Shown: one piece after another, positions 7,339-13,359 of the stretch
Position numbering within the stretch: position 1 is the stretch's first letter
Layout: each line of letters opens with the position of its first letter
Source of the DNA: an uncultured Candidatus Binatia bacterium
GTDB taxonomy: Bacteria > Desulfobacterota > Binatia > UBA9968 > JAJDTQ01
Assembly: GCA_958295985.1 (NCBI GenBank)
Contig: CATQHV010000002.1
Location: forward strand, 1 to 40,921
Direction of reading: 5' to 3'
Length of the DNA stretch: 40,921 nt
Made by a program: the position numbers and the translations under genes
The notes under the pieces: generated by a model
Database searches by the model: none
What the model was told of the DNA's origin: nothing
The model's input: the letters and a program-made list of their open reading frames with translations, nothing else

Positions 7339-7340
7339 GT

Positions 7341-7412
7341 GTTTACGGTCAGGCATTACAGAATACATGAAACCGTCACGGGACGGCATCGTGCGGGGCA
7401 GGTCGGCGCCGC
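7341..7412. repeat. Dispersed repeat, copy 1 (partner 9290-9362)
   Basis: Both copies read ggtgttt..tggtcagg.attacagaatacatgaaaccgtcacg.gacggcatcgtgcggg, so they are nearly identical. Copy 2 carries the perfect palindrome CCGTCACGTGACGG. Here it follows the transposase remnant; at 9290 it precedes one, so the order of blocks has been shuffled. Confidence 0.75.
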
Positions 7413-7623
7413 CGCCGACATCCGTGCGGGGCCGTTCTGCACGTGACGGCCGGCCGCCACCGCGGGACCGTTCTGCACTCGTATCCGTCCGGTGCCGTTA
7501 CACCGGCGGATCCGTTGCCACCGTACCGGCTACGATGGCGGCGACTGCGAAAAAACCGCGTTTTATGTCCGCCCGTACATTGCATGTATGAGGGATTACA
7601 CGTTGCGTGAGGCATGCCCCACA

Positions 7624-7715
7624 TCAGAACTTGAAAATGTGCCTATTTAGTGTCCTCGGGGACGGGTTTTCAGGTATGCTTTATGCCCGCCCTCATGCAC
7701 ATTTTCAAGTTATGA
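7624..7715 (+). repeat. Small palindromic repeat element, copy C
   Basis: Complete copy. Left arm TCAGAACTTGAAAATGTGC (7624-7642), right arm GCACATTTTCAAGTTATGA (7697-7715), core ctcggggacgggttttcaggtatg like copy A. Arms of 19 nt around about 54 nt could fold into a stable cruciform or RNA hairpin. Confidence 0.75.
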
Positions 7716-8024
7716 CATGCAGAAACAGGTTCGGGATAATACCGACAGGCAGATGGTTACGTGCGCGTTACGGCTCGTAGGACACACCGCACGGCACGAC
7801 TCCGACTAGGTCTGCACTCCGAGAAAAATCTGCGGACCGTACCGCAACTCGCACACACCTGATGAACCGGCCTGACCCTGTTGCCGTCCGGTGCCGTTTC
7901 CGATGTGCGGTGCCGGCGGCCGGACTCGTACACGCTGCGAACGCACACCGGGGATTCCATGCGTGTGCCGGGATCCCGCCCGCAGTTGACGGCATGACAT
8001 GTCCGCATCGCGGTTTTTTTTTTT

Positions 8025-8485
8025 GTAAAGGCAGTTAACCCACAGGTAAACGCCCGACAGCCGGAATTTCCGATCATAAGCGAATCAAAATGCCAAGTTA
8101 TGATGCGTTTGGGGCAGGAATGCGCATCCGGGTGGCCTGGACAGGATTGCAATACGGGTTACCGATCCGTATTAATACTGACGTGGGGGGTGGGACGGGC
8201 CCGGCGTGCGGGTGCGGGTGCGGGTGCGGCCATTCATGCCGATGTCGGGTGTCGGGGAGGCGCCGGTCCGGATCCGGCGGTGACGGCGGTTCTGCCGGAC
8301 CGCGGCCGTACGGATCCGGCAGTGCGCCCTACAGGGTGCACTCATTCGGCAGATCGCACAGTCGGCGGCTTGTCATCAGCACCCCCCGGGCGGGATGTTT
8401 TTGATCCTTCGGCCGGGGCCTGTGCCGCATTTTTCGGGCGAACCATGCGCCAAAAACTGTTACCTGTGGGTTAACTGGTTTACAG
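8025..8485. repeat. Inverted-repeat-bounded segment of about 460 bp (possible MITE-like element)
   Basis: The right end contains TTACCTGTGGGTTAACTG at 8460-8477, and its exact reverse complement is at 8032-8049. Similarity continues outward for a further TGTAAA on each side with one indel, giving arms of about 26 nt. No transposase lies between them. No clear target duplication was found. Confidence 0.6.
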
Positions 8486-8491
8486 AGAAGG

Positions 8492-8502
8492 TTTGATATA
8501 TC
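8492..8502 (+). promoter_or_regulatory. TATA-box candidate for the 8531-9254 genes
   Basis: TTTGATATATC is centred about 34 nt before the TTG/GTG start at 8531-8534. It is the only strongly AT-rich patch there, just outside the inverted-repeat segment. Confidence 0.4.
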
Positions 8503-8530
8503 GTCTCTTACCGGATATGACGGGGGTTGT

Positions 8531-9061
8531 TTGGTGTCAAGTCCAGAGGTGCCGGATCCGGATGAGGAGGTCGTTCCCGGGGGTAACCACACCGGGGCGC
8601 TCCCCTTTGTGGACATACAGAGCAAGATTCGTGCGGTCGTAAAAACACGTGATGGTTCCAGCGGATTCACATACAGTCCGAAATCTGATCTGGTGTTTGA
8701 TGTAAGGCGTAGGCATGAATGTCTGGCCCTGTTCCGAGAACTGGTCAGAGGAAACAGGCGTTTCCGGACGGATAGGCCCGTGTATCTCATAGCTGTCACC
8801 TGCCGTAAAAACATCGAGGTGGATGATACCCTGAGACATGGATATGAGATGATCTCTGAATCCTCAAACCAGCCCCTGATCGGCTATTGGAGGAGCCCTA
8901 CAGGCGACCCGTATTTGGACGCCGTAGCCGCCATGCAATTTATAAGCAGGGAGGATGCAACAAGGGCAGGGAAAAGACATGGTCAAAAATTCATCCTTGC
9001 AATCACGTCAAACGGACGCCACGAGTACATCGAAACGCATAAAGAACACGTTCGCCCCTGA
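8531..9061 (+). CDS. Hypothetical protein, about 176 aa
   Basis: Unrecognised. The frame begins at adjacent TTG (8531) and GTG (8534) codons; GTG is the likelier start. The protein has an acidic N-terminus (PEVPDPDEEVVPGG), then balanced alpha/beta sequence with VYLIAVTCRKN, WRSPTGDPYLDAVAAMQF and a C-terminal KFILAITSNGRHEYIE segment. No signal peptide or membrane helix is seen. It overlaps the following ORF by about 80 nt. Good residue balance on a single strand and a TATA-like box upstream support a real gene. Confidence 0.6.
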   Translation: MVSSPEVPDPDEEVVPGGNHTGALPFVDIQSKIRAVVKTRDGSSGFTYSPKSDLVFDVRRRHECLALFRELVRGNRRFRTDRPVYLIAVTCRKNIEVDDTLRHGYEMISESSNQPLIGYWRSPTGDPYLDAVAAMQFISREDATRAGKRHGQKFILAITSNGRHEYIETHKEHVRP

Positions 9062-9254
9062 CTGCGACAACAAATACTTTACCCCCGTCACCTTGTTTGC
9101 CGCATGCAAGTACGGATTCCCGTTTGAAGAGATCCCCGAGGAGGGAAAGAGGATGGTGCTGGAATACATCAAAGAGTACAACGAGGGGTGTACAAAGCCC
9201 GGGGAAAAGGTAGATCTCCCCCCGCTCCCATCAGGTCGGGGCGTCATAGTGTAG
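8979..9254 (+). CDS. Hypothetical protein, 91 aa
   Basis: Unrecognised small protein starting MVKNSSLQSRQTD, with a core YFTPVTLFAACKYGFPFEEI then PEEGKRMVLEYIKEYNEG. Hydrophobic positions spaced as in helices suggest a compact helical fold. The start overlaps the end of the 8531-9061 gene by 83 nt, which is long for a coupled pair, so the true start may be further in. It ends just before a block of dispersed repeats. Confidence 0.45.
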   Translation: MVKNSSLQSRQTDATSTSKRIKNTFAPDCDNKYFTPVTLFAACKYGFPFEEIPEEGKRMVLEYIKEYNEGCTKPGEKVDLPPLPSGRGVIV

Positions 9255-9289
9255 ACGGCACCAAAACCTTCCGGCCCATATCCTCATCG

Positions 9290-9362
9290 GTGTTTTTATG
9301 GTCAGGTATTACAGAATACATGAAACCGTCACGTGACGGCATCGTGCGGGCAAGTCGGCGCC
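9290..9362. repeat. Dispersed repeat, copy 2 (partner 7341-7412)
   Basis: See 7341-7412. Here it runs directly into the short IS4-type transposase remnant at 9355-9443, with the GCC-rich junction overlapping both. Confidence 0.75.
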
Positions 9363-9443
9363 GCCGCCGCCGCCGAGACGGCAGACCACCCGCTGTACTA
9401 CAGATACAGAAAGTCCGAGACGCAGGCCCGGTTCGGGCCCACA
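9355..9443 (+). pseudogene. Short IS4-type transposase remnant, second copy
   Basis: Encodes ...AAAAAETADHPLYYRYRK then SETQARFGP, matching the end of the 7111-7338 remnant (ETADRRPYYRCRKSETQARF). Only the last 30 or so codons survive. Between here and 9544 nothing else is recognised. Confidence 0.5.
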
Positions 9444-9543
9444 CCGGCCTCCGCATGAACGTGGAGGCTCTGAACGGGATTCCGGTGTGCCGTAAGGCTT
9501 GGCCGTCCGCTGACCGTGGCCTGAGCGGAAAAGGCGGACGAAA

Positions 9544-10038
9544 TCATGAATTTATGGGCAGATCACTGCTCTGGGTGGATTTATGCGACAACCTCGGGTC
9601 GGTCAGTATTTTTTGTGCCTTGATTGAATTGTAATGTTCGGCCGCTTTTGGTCTGTCGTTTGCGCTAACTCTGGATGATTTTGGTACGTCGTACATACGC
9701 TCCAGGCACAGTTTTGTGTGTTTTCCTAGACCGGCCATGACCAGCGCATTTGCAAGACGCTCCGTAATTCGCAAAAAATTTGGCTTGGTAGAAGAACTGC
9801 TCGGAGCGGGGACAAGCAGCGTGGTTTCGTTAAAATAATCCGCAAATGGCAGTTCGTCTATATTTTGTTTGATCTGTTTGGCAAGATAATTCGACGTTGG
9901 GATCTGACTGGAGCCATGGTTGATGTGTTTGTCCCGCTTGAGGTTAATCATTTGAGTCCTGGATTGTTTTTCAATCTCGGAATCCCCCCGTGGCGAATAT
10001 GCCAAAAAAGAACCGAAATCGATTTGTTGTATGTTCAT
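9544..10038 (-). CDS. Phosphoribosyltransferase-like (ComF/ShosT-like) protein, 164 aa
   Basis: Second gene of the DprA cassette, starting 7 nt after the dprA-like stop. The start is ATG at 10038 (MNIQQIDFGSF); the upstream open frame overlaps the DprA gene and is ignored. TTLLVPAPSSSST resembles the early strand-loop of ComF-type phosphoribosyltransferases. The later RMYDVPKSSRVSANDRPKAA resembles their 'R..dt..QS.l...eR..N' segment. The DD..TTGAT-type PRPP-binding loop expected next is not seen: the protein ends after KAQKILTDPRLSHKSTQ, next to shuffled repeats. It is either 3'-truncated or a divergent family member. In ShosTA/PsyrTA systems the phosphoribosyltransferase-domain protein is the toxin and the DprA-like one the antitoxin. 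Lower GC than its surroundings suggests transfer. Confidence 0.6.
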   Translation of the reverse strand: MNIQQIDFGSFLAYSPRGDSEIEKQSRTQMINLKRDKHINHGSSQIPTSNYLAKQIKQNIDELPFADYFNETTLLVPAPSSSSTKPNFLRITERLANALVMAGLGKHTKLCLERMYDVPKSSRVSANDRPKAAEHYNSIKAQKILTDPRLSHKSTQSSDLPINS

Positions 10039-10045
10039 TAGGCGC

Positions 10046-10750
10046 CTATTGAAACAGATCCGTGGTGATTTTAACGTCTGACGGAATATTTTCCAGTATG
10101 TCTGACGGGTCGTCAAACGTCATTGCACCGTATTTAATCATCTCTTTTGGCCACCGCAGATCCCGGTTGTCTATAACATCCTTGCAAACAAATAGCGGTC
10201 TGCCGGTCCGGAGTGTTTCCCAGCACTGATGTAATGAACCGCTTGATTCGCCGGCCTCAACAATCACGGTTGCGTCGGAAATTAGCGCCATGGTCCTGTT
10301 TCGCAGGACAAAATTTTTCTTCATTACCACAGATCCGACCGGATATTGTGAGATCACCAAGTGATCCTTGGCGATCAGATCCTGCAGATCAGCGTTTTCC
10401 CTCGGGTACACCCTGTCTAGAGGGGTACCAATAACCGCAATTGTCTTACCGCCGTGTTTTATCGCGGTTTTGTGTGCCGCCGTATCGATTCCTCTTGCAA
10501 GGCCGCTTACGATTATTACCTTGCTTTCAGTCAAGTTCTTTGCGATTGTTTTGGCCTCATGGATTCCTTTTTCAGATGCGTTTTTGGATCCGACGATCGA
10601 AACCCTGGGAGATGGCAGGGGAATTTCCATCGAACCTCTGCAAAAGATTGTTTTTGGTTTGAATTCTGATTCGACGTCATTCAGAGGACCGATCAGGTCT
10701 TCTAGGCGCATTGGTGGATATTTCACGTTTGTTATTTGTTCCTGCCCCAT
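10046..10750 (-). CDS. DprA/Smf-like Rossmann-fold protein, 234 aa
   Basis: Clear DprA-family (SLOG superfamily) core without extra domains. Visible in order: RVSIVGSKNASEKG (about residue 50), VSGLARGIDTAAH (about 82), VIGTPLDRVYPRENADLQ, and FVLRNRTMALISDATVIVEA with GESSGSLH, the nucleotide-binding elements of the family. Bacterial DprA loads RecA on single-stranded DNA. Stand-alone versions next to phosphoribosyltransferases act in ShosTA/PsyrTA-type anti-phage toxin-antitoxin pairs, which this gene order resembles. Short for DprA, with no N-terminal SAM or C-terminal winged-helix domain. A TATA-like box about 26 nt upstream of the ATG suggests a leaderless operon with the 9544-10038 gene. 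AT-richer and Lys/Ile-rich compared with the giant gene. Confidence 0.88.
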   Translation of the reverse strand: MGQEQITNVKYPPMRLEDLIGPLNDVESEFKPKTIFCRGSMEIPLPSPRVSIVGSKNASEKGIHEAKTIAKNLTESKVIIVSGLARGIDTAAHKTAIKHGGKTIAVIGTPLDRVYPRENADLQDLIAKDHLVISQYPVGSVVMKKNFVLRNRTMALISDATVIVEAGESSGSLHQCWETLRTGRPLFVCKDVIDNRDLRWPKEMIKYGAMTFDDPSDILENIPSDVKITTDLFQ

Positions 10751-10770
10751 ATTGATGATTTTGGCAAACC

Positions 10771-10780
10771 CCTATTTAGA
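10771..10780 (-). promoter_or_regulatory. TATA-box candidate for the DprA/phosphoribosyltransferase operon
   Basis: The minus strand reads TCTAAATAGG, centred about 26 nt before the ATG at 10750. Confidence 0.5.
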
Positions 10781-10869
10781 TCTTGTTGATGGTGGTTCTG
10801 TATAATCCCGGGGATGTGGATTCTGAAGTGGGCAGGTACGGCATAAACCACCCATATTTGCTCAAATGG

Positions 10870-11045
10870 CAAAAAATGGTTCTGTGTAGTCCGCGGGCGG
10901 TAGGCGTAGGCATCCCCGCAAAACCGAGGTCTGTCCCGTAGGCCGGTGTCGGGGGCCGGACGTGCCCCACCATGCGCCGCCGGAGGCCGGGTCGGCGGCG
11001 GGCGTTTCTGCACCGGGGGCCGCGGACCGGCGTAGCATCGCAGGG
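10870..11045. repeat. Dispersed repeat R, copy 2
   Basis: Partner of 6529-6710. It ends where the first, broken unit of the 270-bp tandem repeat begins and has replaced the body of that unit's small gene. From 10751 to 11042 no gene is supported. Confidence 0.6.
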
Positions 11046-11069
11046 GGCGCTTTTGTTGCTGAATCCATG
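11043..11069 (-). pseudogene. Broken first copy of the 50-aa gene
   Basis: Retains MDSATKA, then departs into repeat R sequence. The same promoter segment lies upstream (11070-11110), so transcription may still start here. Confidence 0.6.
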
Positions 11070-11187
11070 CGTGGGGGCAGGTCTGATCCGTATTTAATTT
11101 TTGGTTTGGGAGCCGCCGTCTGTCCTGTTTGGGCGGCGTCCAGGGGCGGGAAAATGCCGGAATCCCGCTGCAAATGATCGGAGGCGG

Positions 11188-11340
11188 CTAGTCGTCGTCC
11201 TCGACCAGTACGAGTTCCCAGGTCCTGGAATACTCCTCGCTGAGCTTGCGGGAATATTCCCGGTGTCCCTCGTCGTCCTTTAGGGACCTGTTTTTGATGT
11301 AATATGCCATAAATTCGGCCGCTTTTGTTGCTGAATCCAT
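11188..11340 (-). CDS. Small acidic protein, 50 aa (tandem copy 2)
   Basis: Begins MDSATKAAEFMAYYIKNRSL and ends ELVLVEDDD. Helical, with a cluster of charged residues (KDDEGHREYSRKLSEEYSR) and a triple-Asp C-terminus; no recognisable family. A TATA-like AATTAAATA lies about 30 nt upstream of the ATG on the minus strand. The paralogue at 11458-11610 differs at only a handful of positions, mostly in the middle, which argues for selection on the reading frame. Size and acidity recall antitoxins or DNA-mimic proteins, but this is speculation. Confidence 0.65.
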   Translation of the reverse strand: MDSATKAAEFMAYYIKNRSLKDDEGHREYSRKLSEEYSRTWELVLVEDDD

Positions 11341-11457
11341 GCGTGGGGGCAGGTCTGATCCGTATTTAATTTTTGGTTTGGGAGCCGCCGATGTCCTGTT
11401 TGGACGGCGTCAGGGGTCGGGGAAATGGCGGAATCCCGCTGCAAATGATCGGGGCGG

Positions 11458-11610
11458 CTAGTCGTCGTCCTCGACCAGTACGAGTTCCCAGGTCCGGGAA
11501 TACTCCTCGCTGAACTTGCGGGAATATTCCTCGAGTCTCTTGTCGTCCTTTAGGGACCTGTTTTTGAAGTAATATGCCATAAATTCGGCCGCTTTTGTTG
11601 CTGAATCCAT
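11458..11610 (-). CDS. Small acidic protein, 50 aa (tandem copy 3)
   Basis: Paralogue of 11188-11340: MDSATKAAEFMAYYFKNRSL, with KDDKRLEEYSRKFSEEYSR in the centre and the same ELVLVEDDD end. The reading frame is intact and of identical length, and substitutions relative to the other copy are mainly conservative. It has its own promoter-like AATTAAATA about 30 nt upstream (11630-11645 region). Function unknown. Confidence 0.65.
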   Translation of the reverse strand: MDSATKAAEFMAYYFKNRSLKDDKRLEEYSRKFSEEYSRTWELVLVEDDD

Positions 11611-11839
11611 GTGTGGTGGTAGGTCTGGTTACTATTTAATTTTTTGTTTGGGGGGTTCTGTAACATCTTGGGCACCTGGGCCCGGACTGCAGGACCCAGG
11701 CGGATGCCGGCCCTCATCACTCCGGGGAGCCAACAAGTGACACATCCGCACCCGGAACGCTCGTCTCTACAACGGTCTCAAGATGGCAAAATTCGCGGAT
11801 TTTGAAGGAAAATCCGCCCGGTTCCAGGTGCCGAAGATG

Positions 11840-11989
11840 TTACGGAACCCTGTTCCACACATCGTCCGATTTGCTGTTCCATATCCTGCCCAGACATTGT
11901 TCGGTATGGCGTACAATGTCTGCAAAGTCATCCTCGACATCTTTGTCGACGTCTGTCACGTGTGTTTTCTTTCGCGGTGCGGTACCCAT
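11840..11989 (-). CDS. Small acidic protein, 49 aa
   Basis: MGTAPRKKTHVTDVDKDVED, then DFADIVRHTEQCLGRIWNSK, ending SDDVWNRVP. A basic N-terminus is followed by an acidic helix. A T/A-rich stretch (ttattttta) lies about 8-20 nt before the ATG. The stop codon falls inside one copy of the dispersed GGTTCYGTAACRTCTT motif. Not related in sequence to the 50-aa pair as far as I can see. The plus-strand frame over the same bases (11783-11998) is less convincing. From 11611 to 11839 I see only that motif. Confidence 0.45.
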   Translation of the reverse strand: MGTAPRKKTHVTDVDKDVEDDFADIVRHTEQCLGRIWNSKSDDVWNRVP

Positions 11990-12288
11990 AACAGGTAATA
12001 AAAATAAAGGTATTAGGGGGTTTGTTTCGGTGGTCCGTGTACGCCCGACCCCCGGTCAAATCCGTGTCCGGCATGCCCGTATTGCGGCCTGTTTCACGTC
12101 CCGGTTGCACGCGGGGCCGGCGCATACGGACCGAAAAACGTTGGAAGGCACCCGCGATGTCGGAAATTCCCGGTCTGTGGAGTCGATGCCTGCCACCCGC
12201 AAACCGATATGCGACCCCATACGCCTTCCAAGGGATGCCCTGTCCGCCGGCGCGGACAGGCAGGCCCGGCCCGAACCGCCAAAACCTT

Positions 12289-12556
12289 TCAGTCCTTGCC
12301 GTGTGCGGACTTGTGATCGCAGAGCCGTAGAAACATCACCCCGTGCCCGGCATAATCGACAGTAAAAATGATCCTGTCCTTCCTGCCCATCTCGTAGGAG
12401 AATACGTCGATGTCCTTTTTGTAATCTCCCAGATCCGCAGGATCCGGGCTTGTCGTGATTATCCCTACCGCCTCTCTTGTCCTCCTGCGACGTTCGTGTC
12501 CGATCCTCGTATTCCTTCATAAAAGAGGGCGTAAACAACGCATCCCATTTAGTCAA
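12289..12556 (-). pseudogene. RelE/ParE-family toxin, frameshifted
   Basis: Two frames together make one RelE-like mRNA interferase. The first (TTG at 12556, 8-nt overlap with the antitoxin stop) gives TKWDALFTPSFMKEYED. The second gives EAVGIITTSPDPADLGDYKK, then FSYEMGRKDRIIFTVDYAG and HGVMFLRLCDHKSAHGKD before the stop at 12289. The total of 268 nt is one more than a multiple of three. The shift falls at about 12460-12510, around the Arg-rich stretch. RIIF.VDY and FLRL.DH are the strands and terminal motif typical of RelE/YoeB-type toxins. A real inactivating frameshift or a sequencing error is possible. From 11990 to 12288 nothing is recognised. Confidence 0.7.
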
Positions 12557-12692
12557 TGCCGTCTAACCATTCTACCGCTTCTTTGCCGCCGGCACACCCG
12601 TGTTCCGGGGCTTCGGTCAGCGCCTTTTTGATGTCCCGAATCTCTTCCTCTGAAAGCGGCGGCGAGTATGTCTTGCCTTTTGCGCCGGCCAT
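12549..12692 (-). CDS. RelB-like antitoxin, 47 aa
   Basis: MAGAKGKTYSPPLSEEEIRD then IKKALTEAPEHG...AVEWLDGID. It overlaps the RelE-like toxin start by 8 nt, the usual order and coupling for a type II antitoxin-toxin pair. The LSEEEIRDIKKAL helix and acidic tail fit small archaeal RelB-like proteins. The ATG at 12692 is preferred; the frame is open to 12785, but the extra residues are Arg-rich and lie in the region of the dispersed GGYTCTGTAACGTCTT motif. Confidence 0.6.
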   Translation of the reverse strand: MAGAKGKTYSPPLSEEEIRDIKKALTEAPEHGCAGGKEAVEWLDGID

Positions 12693-13330
12693 ACGGGACT
12701 GCGTGTTGCCGAGTATGTTTGTGCATCGTTTCAGGGCTCTGTAACGTCTTGTGGTGCTGGGACGTATTCGCCCGCAAGGCCCCAAAGGTAGAAAATTCCC
12801 CCAAACTCCAAAAACGGGGGTTGGGGGGCGGGGGATTTCGGCCCCGGTTCTTACGTGTGTCCGTGTCTAGCGCCCCAAGACGTTACAGAACCGGCCTCCA
12901 GGTTCCGTAAAGTTAGGCACCTGACATTTTCAAGGCCCCCCCCCTCACAATCCTCTTGGCATCACCCATATACACGGGGGCCCTCGTAGGATGGTGCTAA
13001 GGGTTGCCCCCTAGCGGCATTTTTGATTTTCGGGTGCCCACGTTTACACACAACCAAAAAACATACAGATGATAAATGTCATCTTACGGGGTCTAACGTC
13101 TAGGGGTGCCGTGAACGGGCGGTGGGATTGGTCCCCAAAATGAAGAGTTTGCCCGGGTGGGGCGGTTGTAAAGGCGGGCGTTCCATTGTTTTCCGCAATC
13201 GACTGACGGATGACAGGTCTCCGAATCCCCCCAGAACCGCGAATTACGGCCAACCCCCCCCCCCTCCCCCACAACCCATTCAAGCATGGCCAAAAAAGGG
13301 ATCTGCGCCCACAGCTGCCCCGAACCAAAG
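12693..13330. other. No supported gene; C-runs and dispersed motifs
   Basis: Open frames on both strands are short and of biased composition. The region contains three copies of the GGTTCTGTAAC-type motif (12735-12760, 12871-12892 inverted, 12901-12923), the last two forming an imperfect inverted pair, and C-runs of 9 nt (12936-12944) and 11 nt (13254-13264). Confidence 0.5.
13254..13264 (+). repeat. Poly-C tract, 11 nt
   Basis: Eleven C, then T and five C, the same layout as the tract at 6558-6574. It lies about 95 nt upstream of the start of cassette 2. Confidence 0.85.
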
Positions 13331-13340
13331 ATTAAATGTC
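13329..13340 (+). promoter_or_regulatory. TATA-box candidate for the 13360-14165 cassette
   Basis: AGATTAAATGTC is centred about 25 nt before the ATG at 13360. Confidence 0.45.
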
Positions 13341-13359
13341 TGACAGATAACCCCCGCAC

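Larger units (their letters stand above)
7716..8530. other. No supported gene; inverted-repeat pair and T-run
   Basis: Open frames here are Arg/Pro/Cys-rich on both strands and look non-coding. The stretch holds an 11-T run (8014-8024), a 26-bp imperfect inverted-repeat pair bounding 8025-8485, a short GGTGCG hexamer repeat (about 8204-8230) and, at its end, the promoter of the 8531 gene. Confidence 0.5.
11043..11640 (-). repeat. Tandem repeat of a promoter plus small-gene unit, period about 270 bp
   Basis: Three direct copies of a unit holding ttttgttgctgaatccat (small-gene start) followed by a T/A-rich promoter segment (gtatttaatttttggttt). Starts are at 11069, 11340 and 11610, spaced 271 and 270 nt. 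Units 2 and 3 are complete. Unit 1 keeps only the start codon region and promoter, and its coding body is replaced by repeat R. Confidence 0.85.

Noticed and set aside
7498..7585. Signal-peptide-like segment DIKRGFFAVAAIVAGTVA on the minus strand
   Set aside because: Only about 28 codons with no clear start, ending at a stop soon after. It could be the scrap of an exported protein's N-terminus but cannot be supported.
7757..8152. Minus-strand frame of 131 codons with several Cys residues
   Set aside because: Cys and Arg richness comes from GC-rich out-of-frame sequence. It crosses an A/T homopolymer and one arm of the inverted repeat. A faint likeness of LVGVVPCGVSYE to the giant protein's VVGIVAGPDYEN is too weak to call a remnant.
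8204..8230. Hexamer microsatellite GGTGCG repeated about four times
   Set aside because: Too short and imperfect to interpret; typical of GC-rich non-coding DNA here.
11043..11640. Possible CRISPR array because of regular repeats
   Set aside because: Units are about 270 bp with coding content and only three copies; there are no short repeats with unique spacers of equal length. The arrays in the giant gene are likewise in-frame coding repeats.
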